A stretch of DNA of 64,000 bases from Bacteroides sp. (lineage in GTDB: Bacteria; Bacteroidota; Bacteroidia; Bacteroidales; Bacteroidaceae). The translations under genes and the position numbers were made by a program. The stretch is taken from assembly GCA_021202275.1 (NCBI GenBank), contig JAJQDI010000026.1, forward strand, positions 134,169 to 198,168. The letters are read 5' to 3'. Every line of letters starts with the position of its first letter. The stretch's first letter is position 1. A model generated the notes under the pieces. It made no database searches. It worked only from the letters and a program-made list of their open reading frames with translations, and had not been told where the DNA came from. Of the stretch, positions 18,332-27,536 are shown piece by piece.

Positions 18332-18339
18332 TAACTTTG
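18332..18339 (+). promoter_or_regulatory. -7 promoter box of the glutathione peroxidase gene
   Basis: TAACTTTG on the plus strand, only 11 bp from the opposing GNAT -7 box, so the two promoters overlap face to back. The transcript would have a leader of about 115 nt. Confidence 0.45.
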
Positions 18340-18462
18340 TATCAGATAAGACAGGTTGCAAACGGCTGAAACACAAAATAGACTGTTTGTAGAAAGTATG
18401 AACAGTTACCTGAACAGCTCTTTTGATCTGTGAACATATTTATTAAAACCCAAGGAGGATAT

Positions 18463-19002
18463 ATGAGAAGTATTTTACTCGGTTGCATGCTGTTCCTCGT
18501 TTTCACTTTCCTGAGCGGACAACAAAAAAACTTCCATGACTTTACTGTACAGACCATTGAAGGAAAGGACTTTCCTCTGGCACAATTGAAAGGAAAAAAA
18601 GTGCTGGTGGTGAATGTAGCTTCCAAATGCGGACTGACTCCTCAGTACGAACAGTTGCAGGCACTGTATGATATATATGGTGCGAATAATCTGGAGATCC
18701 TGGGATTTCCGGCCAATAATTTCCGGGAACAGGAACCGGGTACCAACCAGGAGATCCTGGCTTTTTGCCGTAATACCTACGATGTCTCTTTTCCTATGAT
18801 GTCCAAGATCTCTGTGAGTGGGGAGGATATGCACCCACTGTACCAATGGCTGACACAAAAATCGGAAAACGGAAAAGAGGACGCGCCAGTTACGTGGAAT
18901 TTTCAGAAGTTCCTGATCGATGAGAACGGCAATTGGGTGGCTACGGTAGAGCCCGGAGAAAGCCCTTTCAGTGAGGTGATCCTGAACTGGCTGGACAATT
19001 GA
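18463..19002 (+). CDS. Glutathione peroxidase-family thiol peroxidase, exported
   Basis: 179 residues. The thioredoxin-like Gpx core carries ASKCGLT with the peroxidatic Cys at 56 (Cys, not selenocysteine), GFPANNFREQEPG with the conserved Gln region, and WNFQKFLID with the active-site Trp-Asn. The first 20 residues are a hydrophobic signal-like segment, so it probably works in the periplasm. Bacterial Cys-Gpx enzymes usually take electrons from thioredoxin rather than glutathione. A strong Shine-Dalgarno (AAGGAGG) sits 6 bp before the ATG and decides this start over 18430. Confidence 0.92.
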   Translation: MRSILLGCMLFLVFTFLSGQQKNFHDFTVQTIEGKDFPLAQLKGKKVLVVNVASKCGLTPQYEQLQALYDIYGANNLEILGFPANNFREQEPGTNQEILAFCRNTYDVSFPMMSKISVSGEDMHPLYQWLTQKSENGKEDAPVTWNFQKFLIDENGNWVATVEPGESPFSEVILNWLDN

Positions 19003-19046
19003 TACGTCCGGCAATTTATCCGGGAAATCAGTGGTTTAACAGACAA

Positions 19047-19084
19047 TCTCCTTCATTCGCTTTTTCAGAAGCGAATGAAGGAGA
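19047..19084. terminator. Bidirectional hairpin between gpx and Nudix genes
   Basis: CTCCTTCATTCGCT and its inverse form a 15-bp perfect stem (19047-19061 with 19070-19084) with a short loop. It lies between convergent genes. There is no clear T-run, so terminator efficiency is uncertain. Confidence 0.55.
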
Positions 19085-19145
19085 TGTGTTGTATATATAG
19101 CTTTGGAATGTATACCCTTTCCCTCTTTTCGTGCGTGAGGCATCC

Positions 19146-19664
19146 TTAGTTCTTCTCTTCCGATAGGGACAGTACCCGCTCTATCTCCCCTTCAAAATTC
19201 GGAGTAAACACCCCTTTACCCAGGTTCTCCCGGATATAGTTAAGCGTACAAAAAGTACCTCCGTTCAGTTCCTCACTGGGTGTGATGGGACCCGAATACA
19301 CAGTTTTGTATACAAATACTAATTCCCGTTCGATCTCCGATTCGAACACATAACTGAACAGGAATTCCGGAGTAAAATCTGTGAGGCCCAGTTCTTCCTT
19401 TGCTTCTCTTCTAAGTGCGATTTCCACACTCTCTCCCAGATCTACATGCCCGCCTACAGCCGTGTCCCATTTATCGGGCTGTATATCTTTCCAGACCGGG
19501 CGTTTCTGGAGGTATAATTCTCCGGCTACGTTGAATACATGCAGGTGGATCACCGGATGCAAGGGTTTACTTCCGCTGTGGCATTCGCCCCGTGTAGCTG
19601 CTCCGATGATATTGCCTTGTTCGTCTACAAGGGGAAACATCTCCTGGGAATTATCTTTTGGCAT
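19146..19664 (-). CDS. Nudix hydrolase (isopentenyl-diphosphate isomerase-like subgroup)
   Basis: 172 residues. The Nudix box is complete: G72, E78, then REAKEEL-G (86-93). The N-terminal EMFPLVDEQGN and ATRGECH segments are typical of the YfcD/IDI-like Nudix group. Substrate unknown; hydrolysis of a nucleoside-diphosphate-linked compound is the safe statement. Convergent with the gpx gene across the hairpin at 19047. Confidence 0.9.
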   Translation of the reverse strand: MPKDNSQEMFPLVDEQGNIIGAATRGECHSGSKPLHPVIHLHVFNVAGELYLQKRPVWKDIQPDKWDTAVGGHVDLGESVEIALRREAKEELGLTDFTPEFLFSYVFESEIERELVFVYKTVYSGPITPSEELNGGTFCTLNYIRENLGKGVFTPNFEGEIERVLSLSEEKN

Positions 19665-19730
19665 ACATATTATTTTAAGTAAGTATTTATAAATTACTTG
19701 TATATAGTGTACTCCGTTGTCTGGTAGATA

Positions 19731-19929
19731 TACGGTATACTATTTATTTATAAATTTATAAACATCTCCTCACCCCGTGATTCTCTCTTACTTTGTCTAC
19801 AGAGAAAGGGGTACCCTGTAGAGACGCTCGGCGCGCGTCTCCGCGGTTCAGGTCCAACAAAAAAAGCATTCAGTATCATCTATGCATCTCCATTCGGTAT
19901 GCTGAGACGCACGCCGTGCGTTTCTACAG
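19731..19929. repeat. Repeat copy D: paired GAGACGC dyads
   Basis: Two dyads in inverted orientation, GAGACGCTCG... at 19821-19841 and GAGACGCACG... at 19904-19924. Upstream sequence from about 19731 (CGGTATACT then ATTTATTTATAAA) is shared with copy H near 39269. The outer ATTTACG units are missing. The gap 19665-20223 holds nothing else convincing. Confidence 0.6.
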
Positions 19930-20223
19930 TATACCAAAGTCATATATATATACAACGAAGGATGAACTTCTATTTATTGTATATAAACGATCTATGGCTT
20001 CTGATCCGTCGGTGCTATCCGGCTTTACATCTGAAAGAACATAGCAATAAAATCTTTCAACGGTATACATCCCATGTCGCACAAACAAAAGAACGGAAAT
20101 GATAATCACCCATGTGGTTATGATCTTTTTTTGCTCTATCCCATATGTTCCTTCTTATTGACCTGCTTTTGCTTTGTAGAAATCTTCGCTGATGAAATAT
20201 ATAAAGTCCTTTTGCGTATGTTA

Positions 20224-21447
20224 CTATTCAGGTAACAACAGCGAGGAATCCCCATAGCTCAGGAAACGGAAATCGTGCTCCAGGGCATATGCGTAGATCT
20301 TTTTCCAGTCTGTACCCACAAAAGCCGATACCAGCAGCAGCAACGTACTCTGAGGCTGATGGAAGTTGGTAATGATCCCTTGGACGATCCGGTAGGTATA
20401 TCCCGGTGCGATGATGATCTGCGTGCCTGTATGTAAGGTCTCCAACTGGTTGCGATCCATATAGCGCAATACCTCCTCCAACGCCTCTTCCGGAGTAAGT
20501 TCCGGGTTGGTTTCGTAAGGTTGCCATTGCTTCACCTGCAATTCCTCTTCCGTGGCATCCGGGTGATTATGGAGTGTTATCCCGATGTGATAGAGACTTT
20601 CCAGTGTACGCACGGAGGTAGTACCTACGGCAATGGCTCTGGCCCGGTGCAGAAGCAGGGTCTCTATGGTGGAGCGGGAGACAGAAATAAACTCCCGGTG
20701 CATCTCATGTCCGGCAATCTCTTCGCTCTTGACAGGGCGGAAAGTACCTGCTCCTACGTGCAGGGTAAGTTCTTCGCAGGTGATCCCCTTTTCCCGCAGA
20801 CGGTCGAACACCTCCGGTGTGAAGTGCAGACCGGCGGTAGGTGCCGCTACCGATCCCTGGATGCGTGAATATACGGTCTGGTAGGTCTCTTTGTCGGCCT
20901 CTTCCGTCTGGCGGTTGAGATAGGGAGGAATGGGCAGTTCACCGAAAAACTCCAGGATATCGGCAAACGTTACCCCGGCATCGTTCCATTCCAGGCGGAT
21001 GCGGTGGCTGGTACCTTCCGGCCCCATGCGTGTAGCAGTAAGGGTGATCTCTTTCCCTTTTACCTGCAACTGACGGTGTAGCGGTTCCTCTTTCCATTTT
21101 TTCAGATTACCCACCATGCAGAGCCATTCCACCTGTCGGGTCTGCTGAAAATTGAGAGCATAATCTGCCGGCAGCACCGGTTCGAGGCAGAAAATCTCGA
21201 TCAGCGCGCCGGTCTCTTTCCGGAAATGCAGGCGTGCCTGTATCACCCGCGTATTATTGAACACCAACAGGCTGTTTGCCGGAAGCAGATCAGGAAGAGA
21301 GGAGAAACGCTTTTCGGAGATCTCTCCCTGGCGATAGACTAAGAGTTTCGACTGGTCGCGTCGCGGAAGTGGAAAGCGGGCGATCCGCTCTTCCGGAAGC
21401 GCATAGTTGTATGCGCTGATGCGTATATGTCCGGGGTTTTCTTTCAT
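20224..21447 (-). CDS. queA: S-adenosylmethionine:tRNA ribosyltransferase-isomerase
   Basis: Transfers and isomerises the ribosyl group of SAM onto preQ1-tRNA to make epoxyqueuosine. 407 residues. QueA motifs: PLPRRDQSKLLV near the N-terminus, VFNNTRVIQARL, SVAAPTAGLHFT, and HVGAGTFRPVKSE...HEMHRE. It is about 50 residues longer than the E. coli enzyme, mostly in insertions, as is common in Bacteroidetes. No other queuosine gene lies nearby. Confidence 0.95.
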   Translation of the reverse strand: MKENPGHIRISAYNYALPEERIARFPLPRRDQSKLLVYRQGEISEKRFSSLPDLLPANSLLVFNNTRVIQARLHFRKETGALIEIFCLEPVLPADYALNFQQTRQVEWLCMVGNLKKWKEEPLHRQLQVKGKEITLTATRMGPEGTSHRIRLEWNDAGVTFADILEFFGELPIPPYLNRQTEEADKETYQTVYSRIQGSVAAPTAGLHFTPEVFDRLREKGITCEELTLHVGAGTFRPVKSEEIAGHEMHREFISVSRSTIETLLLHRARAIAVGTTSVRTLESLYHIGITLHNHPDATEEELQVKQWQPYETNPELTPEEALEEVLRYMDRNQLETLHTGTQIIIAPGYTYRIVQGIITNFHQPQSTLLLLVSAFVGTDWKKIYAYALEHDFRFLSYGDSSLLLPE

Positions 21448-21465
21448 CTGATTTTATTTCTTCGG

Positions 21466-21473
21466 CAAAAGTA
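21466..21473 (-). promoter_or_regulatory. -7 promoter box of queA
   Basis: TACTTTTG on the minus strand, 19 bp before the ATG at 21447. Confidence 0.5.
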
Positions 21474-21648
21474 ACGATATTTGCTGAACTGAAGAAAAAC
21501 TCAGTCGTTCTGTCTGTGCAGACATTCATCTTTCACAGAAGAAAAAGCGGGTCGGTGAGTCGGCTCTGCGAAAAGAGAGAGAATAGATCGTAGGGGAAAA
21601 AAGCATCGGCAGTGACTGAAATAAAAACAGATTCTAAAAACAAAATAT

Positions 21649-22698
21649 ATGAAAATAGGTGATAAAGTCCGTTTTCTGAGTGAAGTAGGCGGCGGTATAG
21701 TAAAAGGTTTCCAGGGAAAAGATATCGTATTGGTAGAAGATGCCGATGGTTTTGATATTCCGATGCTGATACGGGACTGTGTGGTTGTGGAAACAGACGA
21801 TTACAACCTGAAACGCAAACCGGCACCCGCGCCGGTGGCTCAGGAACCAACCAGGCCGGAGAAACCGGAGATTGTGGCTCGTCCCACAGAAATAAAAGGA
21901 GGGGATATCCTGAATATTTTTCTGGCTTTCGTGCCGGAGAATGTAAAAGAGATGACTACTACCCCGTTTGAGGCCTATCTGGTGAACGATAGCAACTACT
22001 ATCTCTATTATACCTATCTGAGTGCAGAGGGAAAGTCGTGGCACAATCGCTCTCACGGATTGGTGGAGCCCAATACCAAATTGTTGCTGGAGGAATTTAC
22101 CAGGTCTGACTTAAATGATCTCGAACGGGTAGCTGTTCAGTGCCTTCCTTTCAAAACGGACAGAACCTATGCTTTCAAGTCCGCGGTCAATGTAGAGTTA
22201 CGGATCGATACGGTGAAGTTCTATAAACTGCATACTTTCCGTGAATCCGATTTCTTTGAAGAGCCGGCATTGGTATATGATATTGTCCGTAACGATGTGC
22301 CCACCAAACAGGTCTATGTATCTGCGGAAGAATTGCAGGAGGCGCTTTTGCAACCCAGGCACACTGACAAACCCCGGACGCAGCCGATTACAAAGAAAGC
22401 CTCTTCTTCTCACCCTTCGTTGCTGGAGGTGGATCTGCATATAGATGCTCTGCTTGACGATACCACTGGCATGAACAATGCCGATATGCTACAGTATCAG
22501 ATGGATAAGTTCCGGGAAGTCATGGAACAATACCAAGGGAAGCGTGAACAGAAGATCGTCTTTATTCATGGTAAAGGAGACGGTGTCCTGCGCAAGTCGA
22601 TCCTCGACGAATTGCGCCGCAAATATCCCGCCTGCCGCTATCAGGACGCTTCGTTCCGTGAATATGGATATGGGGCAACCATGGTAACTATTAAATGA
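21649..22698 (+). CDS. DUF2027 and Smr-domain protein
   Basis: 349 residues. An N-terminal KOW-like DUF2027 section (1-60: [18 protein letters not shown]) is followed by a Pro-rich linker (60-90), a beta-rich middle region, a second linker, and a C-terminal Smr domain (about 262-349) with the LDLH-like VDLHID and the HGKGDGVLR loop. Smr domains bind or cut nucleic acids; in several bacteria they act on stalled ribosomes, but this Bacteroidetes architecture is not assigned. Its TGA stop codon shares its last two bases with the left end of repeat E. Confidence 0.88.
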   Translation: MKIGDKVRFLSEVGGGIVKGFQGKDIVLVEDADGFDIPMLIRDCVVVETDDYNLKRKPAPAPVAQEPTRPEKPEIVARPTEIKGGDILNIFLAFVPENVKEMTTTPFEAYLVNDSNYYLYYTYLSAEGKSWHNRSHGLVEPNTKLLLEEFTRSDLNDLERVAVQCLPFKTDRTYAFKSAVNVELRIDTVKFYKLHTFRESDFFEEPALVYDIVRNDVPTKQVYVSAEELQEALLQPRHTDKPRTQPITKKASSSHPSLLEVDLHIDALLDDTTGMNNADMLQYQMDKFREVMEQYQGKREQKIVFIHGKGDGVLRKSILDELRRKYPACRYQDASFREYGYGATMVTIK

Positions 22699-23087
22699 TT
22701 TACGATTTACGGATTTACGATGTACGATTGAAATTACAAACATTCTAACAGTGACATCTACTTGTATAGACGCATATTTATGTCTCCGCGGTGCAGGCCC
22801 AACCCATGTATATTTCGGAATGTACTAATTCCCCTGATCATTTTATTTCTATCAAACAGATCCTGGGATACACAGGTATGGAACGGGAATATCTTTCAAT
22901 AGAATGATCTGTTTACAGGAAAGGATATGCCCTAATGGAAGAAATATGGTGATGATCGATGGCGATAAACAAATTATATATTGTGGTGAATACTACTATC
23001 GGATTGGTTATGTAGCCTGAGATAATTGTATAACATCCGGTTATTGGTAATTTCAATCGTAAATCGTAAATCCGTACATCGTAAATC
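22697..23087. repeat. Intergenic inverted-repeat element, copy E (type copy)
   Basis: A 391-bp element with 41-bp terminal inverted repeats, 22697-22737 and 23047-23087, matching at all but two positions. The left end starts GATTTACGATTTACGG and finishes GATTGAAATTAC. A worn GTATAGACGC/GTCTCCGCGG dyad and CAGGCCCAAC tail lie at about 22765-22803. It fills the whole gap: it begins inside the Smr-gene stop codon and ends three bases before the XRE-gene stop codon. No open frame encodes a transposase, and no target duplication was seen. Confidence 0.85.
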
Positions 23088-23090
23088 CCT

Positions 23091-23771
23091 TCATTTTCTC
23101 TGTCTGTACACCCCTTTCAGTACCCAGTACTGTGTTTTTTCGTCTTCGATATGGAAAGGATAGTGTATCCACTCGTTCAGACAAAGAATAATCTTTTTTC
23201 CCTTCTCCCGGTAGATACCGTACCGTAGTTCGTTGTCCGTACCGATGGATATACCCAGTCGATCGGTCAGTCGGTGGGCATTTTCCCGTCTGACCTCTTC
23301 GCAGACCAGCAGATCTCCCTGGTTGATCTGGATTTCCGCAGGCAACACCTCTTCGTTGGCAACCTCCAGAGCGATCTGCCGGAAAGGTGAATGCGTAGGA
23401 AGGACAATCCGGGGCAGTTGATTTACAAACTCCTCGTCCCGGTATCTTATCAGGTAATCCGGTATAAAAGCTGCCGATAAATAAGGGATCTCTGTCAGGC
23501 TGCCCGCTGTTTTCAGCTTACCCGCTTCCAGTACCAGGTGGGTGTTGTAGTGCAACAGGTCGTTGACCGAGAGTTCTTTCTCGATAAATTCCTGTACCGG
23601 AATGCCAAAATATTTAGCTATCTGGAGAATCGTCTCTATCCGCGGCTCGGCACGCATTTCTTCGTAAGAAGAGATGTTACCGCGTGACAGGCCGAATAAT
23701 TCAGCAAATGCCTGCTGGCTCAATCCGCGGGTGTTACGTAACTTTTTTATGTTTTTTCCTATCTGAGTCAT
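23091..23771 (-). CDS. XRE-family regulator with S24-like C-terminal domain
   Basis: 226 residues from MTQIGKNIKK. An N-terminal helix-turn-helix (about 5-60) with GLSQQAFAELFGLSRGNISSYE. The C-terminal half resembles the S24/LexA-like repressor fold (INQGDLLVCEE), though a clear Ser-Lys catalytic pair was not identified. A repressor or stress-responsive switch is likely. It is divergent from the YbjN-PspA-flotillin-ATPase run with 251 bp between, so regulating that run (and itself) is the natural inference. The upstream in-frame ATG at 23795 is less likely. Confidence 0.85.
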   Translation of the reverse strand: MTQIGKNIKKLRNTRGLSQQAFAELFGLSRGNISSYEEMRAEPRIETILQIAKYFGIPVQEFIEKELSVNDLLHYNTHLVLEAGKLKTAGSLTEIPYLSAAFIPDYLIRYRDEEFVNQLPRIVLPTHSPFRQIALEVANEEVLPAEIQINQGDLLVCEEVRRENAHRLTDRLGISIGTDNELRYGIYREKGKKIILCLNEWIHYPFHIEDEKTQYWVLKGVYRQRK

Positions 23772-23819
23772 GAAAAAAGCTAAAAAAATTTGCATAAAGA
23801 ATTTCTTTGTATTACTTTA

Positions 23820-23834
23820 GCAAAAAGTTTTTGC
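23820..23834. promoter_or_regulatory. Candidate operator palindrome between the XRE gene and the PspA operon
   Basis: GCAAAAAGTTTTTGC is a perfect 15-bp palindrome with a single central base. It lies 49 bp upstream of the XRE start and 189 bp upstream of the YbjN-like gene. A regulator site is inferred from position only. Confidence 0.4.
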
Positions 23835-24022
23835 AAAACTATCTTTTTATTAGCAATCCTGCAAATAAAAAGTGTGAAAACTGATGAAACGCGGAAGCAG
23901 GATCTCCCGGATCGAAGAAAGGAGAAGACGTCTGTATGTACAGAATTGCCAGATTCTGAAAAAGGAAAGAGCCTGCGGGAACGGGAGGAACGAACGTGTT
24001 TAACCATAAAAACTGAAAAGAT

Positions 24023-24421
24023 ATGTATTTTGAACGTGTGGAAAATTATCTTTCCGAACTGGGATACACGATCTCTTACCAGGATAGAAAGGAGGGGATC
24101 TTTTGTATCGACAGCGAGGAAGATGGGATCAAGAATCTGATTATCGGGGTGGCTCCTCCCATCCTGATCCTGGAGCAGTTTATCTTTTCTCTACAGAGTG
24201 ACGATAAGGAGATCCTGAAATCGCTGTTGATCAAGAACCGGGACATCATACACGGTGCGTTTGTGCTGGACGAGAAAGGGGAGAAGGTTATTTTCCGGTA
24301 TACGTTGCAGATAGAGCATCTGGATATCAACGAGCTGGAAGGAGCATTGAACTCCCTGGGACTGCTGTTGAGTGAATATTATGAACAAATTCTGGAATTT
24401 TCTAAAAAACAGAGACTATGA
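24023..24421 (+). CDS. YbjN-domain protein
   Basis: 132 residues, small and soluble, with the alpha/beta pattern of the YbjN/type III secretion chaperone-like fold (MYFERVENYLSELGY... ending in a long helix ELEGALNSLGLLLSEYYEQI). No catalytic residues expected. YbjN-like proteins often accompany PspA-family genes, for example near the E. coli yjfJ locus. It is translationally coupled to pspA: its TGA overlaps the pspA ATG by four bases. Confidence 0.8.
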   Translation: MYFERVENYLSELGYTISYQDRKEGIFCIDSEEDGIKNLIIGVAPPILILEQFIFSLQSDDKEILKSLLIKNRDIIHGAFVLDEKGEKVIFRYTLQIEHLDINELEGALNSLGLLLSEYYEQILEFSKKQRL

Positions 24422-25116
24422 ATATCTTTAAAAGACTGTTGAGAATCGGACAGGCGGAGATACATTCCGCAGTAGATAAGATGGAAGATCCGATCCGGAT
24501 GACCGAACAGGGGATCCGCGAAATGCGGGAAGACCTGGACAAGGCGCTCGAATCGCTGGCGCAAATCAAGGCTTCGGCCATTCGTGTGAAAAACGATCGG
24601 GCCAAAAAGCATACAATAGCCGGAGACTACGAAACAAAAGCCGTATTGCTGCTGACTAAAGCGCAGCACGGCGAACTATCGATGGAGCAGGCCGAACGGT
24701 TGGCGGGAGAAGCACTCACCCTGAAAAATTCACTGATTGCGGAAGCTCAGGCACTGGAAGCCCAACAGATCGACCAGGAGCGCGCGGCGGATGAGTTGCA
24801 GAAGAATGTAGAGATCCTGCGGTTCAACATCACCAAGTGGGAGAACGAACTCAAGACCCTGAAAGCCCGGATCCGGGTGAGCCGGGCCACGAAGGAAGTC
24901 AACAAGAAACTGGCGCAGATAGATAGCAACAGCACTCTGAGTATGCTGGAACGTATGAAGGAGAAGGTAGAAGAGGAAGAAGCGCTTTCCAAAGCATATG
25001 GAGATATGGCACAGTCGGTCCGTTCAGTAGATGAAGAGATAGACAAAGCCATTGGAGATGCCTGCGATCCGGTGAACCAAGAACTGGAGGAGATCAAACG
25101 AAAACTGGGTATGTAG
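24418..25116 (+). CDS. PspA/IM30 (Vipp1)-family membrane-associated protein
   Basis: 232 residues, nearly all predicted coiled coil, beginning with the amphipathic MNIFKRLLRIGQAEIHSAVDK and the PIRMTEQGIREM segment typical of PspA/IM30. These ESCRT-III-related proteins polymerise on the inner membrane and protect or remodel it under stress. No PspF-type regulator, PspB or PspC is nearby; the context is YbjN, OB-fold protein and flotillin instead, like E. coli YjfJ rather than the classical psp operon. The 370-bp gap after it contains repeat F. Confidence 0.93.
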   Translation: MNIFKRLLRIGQAEIHSAVDKMEDPIRMTEQGIREMREDLDKALESLAQIKASAIRVKNDRAKKHTIAGDYETKAVLLLTKAQHGELSMEQAERLAGEALTLKNSLIAEAQALEAQQIDQERAADELQKNVEILRFNITKWENELKTLKARIRVSRATKEVNKKLAQIDSNSTLSMLERMKEKVEEEEALSKAYGDMAQSVRSVDEEIDKAIGDACDPVNQELEEIKRKLGM

Positions 25117-25305
25117 AGTGTTGCACCCACCTGCGAAACGGATATAGAAGAACGGTAGGCAGCAGGCAGCAGAAAAAATTGAATAAGAAGTCTATGTGTG
25201 TCTGATTTATTTCTATATTTGGCTGCCTGTTGCTGAAAACCGTACATACGGTCTCTGGTTGTAATCTTATATTTTCTTTAGGCACAGGAGTGAAACAAGG
25301 GTGAA

Positions 25306-25341
25306 GAGATTTACGATGTACAGATTTACGATGTACGATTG
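25306..25341 (+). repeat. Repeat copy F: solo ATTTACG-type arm
   Basis: GAGATTTACGATGTAC then a second GATTTACGATGTACGATTG. No clear inverse arm follows before the next gene; only a worn TTACAAATTTACAAA stretch at about 25366. It lies inside the presumed PspA-flotillin operon, in the otherwise empty gap 25117-25486. Confidence 0.65.
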
Positions 25342-25486
25342 AAAAGACATTATTATCATTCATCTTTACAAATTTACAAACACGTATTTGCATCTGAAAA
25401 GAGAAAGATGAGGGAAAAAGAAAACAGACGAAAAAGCGAAACCAGAGAAAATAACTTATTTGTGGAAAAATTAAACAGGCTCTCTT

Positions 25487-26188
25487 ATGCAGGAATTCTT
25501 TAGCAATCTGATGCACCCGCTGCCAAATGCCGTTATGACGGTGATTATGGGTATACTGGCACTCTATTGGCTGGTCGTATTCTTCTTTGGAGCAGGTTTT
25601 GAAGATCTGGATCTGGGATTTGATTTTGATGTGGATGTTCCGGAGCCGGATGTGGATGTCGCGGACAACTTGGATACCTCCGGGCCTGGCGAGGAGGGGA
25701 TTGAAAAACAGGAACCCGGATTCTTTACCAAAAGTCTGACTTATCTGAATGTAGGACGTGTACCTTTTATGTTGGTACTCTCTACGTTTAAATTCCTGTT
25801 GTGGGTCTGTACCCTCATTGCCACACAGTTCATTCAGGTAACTTCCTGGGGGCTGGCTTCTTTATTGATCCTGATCCCGCTGGCATTTGTGGCCATATTC
25901 TTCACCCATTATGCTACCAACCCGCTGGTACGCTTTTTCCACCATATCGGTTACAAAGGCGAGGAGGAGATCGATTTCCTGGGAAGGATCGGGAAGATGG
26001 TCTCGAATATCCACGACACTAAAACCGGTACGGCCGAGTTTGTGGTAGATAAGAATCCCATACGTCTGCATGTGCGCAGTATGGACGGCAAGCCGCTGAA
26101 GTATGGAGAGAAAGTGATCGTTGTGGATGAAACAGACAAGGGCAACGTATATTTAGTGAGCCGTGAACTGACTATTGATGATATATAA
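25487..26188 (+). CDS. Membrane protein with C-terminal OB fold, YqiJ/NfeD-like
   Basis: 233 residues. Transmembrane segment 1 (about 12-33) is followed by a very acidic linker (DLDLGFDFDVDVPEPDVDV), two more membrane helices (about 90-115 and 118-145), and a C-terminal beta-barrel of about 70 residues (FLGRIGKMVSNI ... KVIVVDE) that fits the OB fold of YqiJ/NfeD partners of flotillin. YqiJ and YqiK are adjacent in E. coli, and the same pairing is seen here with the flotillin 190 bp downstream. It is expected to anchor or modulate the flotillin assembly. Confidence 0.82.
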   Translation: MQEFFSNLMHPLPNAVMTVIMGILALYWLVVFFFGAGFEDLDLGFDFDVDVPEPDVDVADNLDTSGPGEEGIEKQEPGFFTKSLTYLNVGRVPFMLVLSTFKFLLWVCTLIATQFIQVTSWGLASLLILIPLAFVAIFFTHYATNPLVRFFHHIGYKGEEEIDFLGRIGKMVSNIHDTKTGTAEFVVDKNPIRLHVRSMDGKPLKYGEKVIVVDETDKGNVYLVSRELTIDDI

Positions 26189-26378
26189 CTAAGAAACAAC
26201 ACTTTTTTTATACCTGTACGGTTTTAGGTACAACACCGTGCGGCGGAAGACACGTAAACTTCTGCCACGGTTTTCCGGCAGACAGAGCAGGCCGTAACCG
26301 GAACAGCCGTGACACGGATTTGTGGCGTGAACGAAAGAATCGGAGCAATAAACAACTAAATAGAACATTATTATTACT

Positions 26379-27536
26379 ATGGAACAGATTATTATTATCT
26401 CAGCCGGTGCGGCTATTTTCACCATTCTGGTGTTATTGGGCATGCTTGCCTCATTCTACAAAAAGATCCCACAGGGAAAAGCCATTGTGCGTACCGGGGT
26501 CGGAGGTACAAAGGTGGCCTTCAACAAGGGGATGTATGTGATCCCTATCTTCCACAAGATGGAGATCATGGATATCTCCTTGAAGAAAGTGCAGATCGAG
26601 CGTCTGCAACACGATGGACTGATCTGTAAAGACAACATACGCGCCGACATCAAAGTCGCTTTCTTTGTACGCGTGAATAAATCGGTCAACGACGTGATCA
26701 ATGTGGCACAATCTATCGGTTGTGAGCGCGCCAGCGACATTTCCACACTGAAAGATATTTTCGAAGCCAAGTTTTCCGAAGCCCTGAAGACGGTAGGGAA
26801 GAAGTTCGACTTTATCGAACTGTATGAAGCCCGCCGCGAGTTCCGTGATGAGATCATCGATATCATCGGTACCGACCTCAATGGGTATGTATTGGACGAC
26901 TGTGCGATCGACTACCTGGAGCAGACCGAACTCTCTTTCCTGAGCCCGGACAACATCCTGGATTCCGAAGGTATCCGCAAGATCACCGATCTGACCGCGG
27001 CTCAGAATGTAAAAGCCAACCTCATCCGCAGGGAAGAGGAGAAACTGATCAAGAAGCAGAACGTAGAGGCACGGGAAGCGATCCTGGAACTGGAACGTCA
27101 GCTCGCCGAGAAAGAAGAGAAGCAAAGGCGCGAAGTAGACAACATCAAAGCGCGCGAAGAGGCGGAAATACAAAAAGTAAGAGAAGAAGAGCGACTGAAA
27201 GCGGAAGCGGTACGTATCTCTACCGAAGAGGCGCTGGCCATACAGGAAGAGAATAAACTGCGTCAGATCATCATTGCCGAGAAGAACAAACAGCGTACCG
27301 AGGCTGTTGAGGCGGAACGCGTGGAAAAAGACCGTGCCCTGGAAAGTACGGAACGCGAACGCATCGTGACGCTGGCGCAGATCGATAAGGAACGTGCCAT
27401 TGAAGTAGAAAAGAAGAACATACAGGATGTGATCCGCGAACGCGTACAACTGGAAAAAGGAGTGGTGGAAGAGCAGCAGAATGTCAGAGATATCGAAGCC
27501 TTCCGCTCCATCGAGCGTGAGAAACAGGTGGGGTGA
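26379..27536 (+). CDS. Flotillin/YqiK-like protein, N-terminal part (frame broken)
   Basis: 385 residues: an N-terminal membrane helix (about 3-27), the SPFH/Band-7 domain (about 30-200, with KKIPQGKAIVRTG and GCERASDISTLKDIFE), then the start of a long Glu/Lys/Arg-rich coiled coil. The frame stops at TGA 27534 in the middle of the coiled coil, right after ...IEREKQV. The remaining flotillin continues in the +2-shifted frame from 27533. One extra base in the GGGG run at 27530-27533 would join the two halves. It could be a true mutation, a base-calling error, or a natural split with an overlapping GTG start. Confidence 0.88.
   Translation: MEQIIIISAGAAIFTILVLLGMLASFYKKIPQGKAIVRTGVGGTKVAFNKGMYVIPIFHKMEIMDISLKKVQIERLQHDGLICKDNIRADIKVAFFVRVNKSVNDVINVAQSIGCERASDISTLKDIFEAKFSEALKTVGKKFDFIELYEARREFRDEIIDIIGTDLNGYVLDDCAIDYLEQTELSFLSPDNILDSEGIRKITDLTAAQNVKANLIRREEEKLIKKQNVEAREAILELERQLAEKEEKQRREVDNIKAREEAEIQKVREEERLKAEAVRISTEEALAIQEENKLRQIIIAEKNKQRTEAVEAERVEKDRALESTERERIVTLAQIDKERAIEVEKKNIQDVIRERVQLEKGVVEEQQNVRDIEAFRSIEREKQVG

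Noticed and set aside
19793..20102. Short plus-strand frames over the dyad pair
   Set aside because: They translate the repeat hairpins and show no protein-like pattern.
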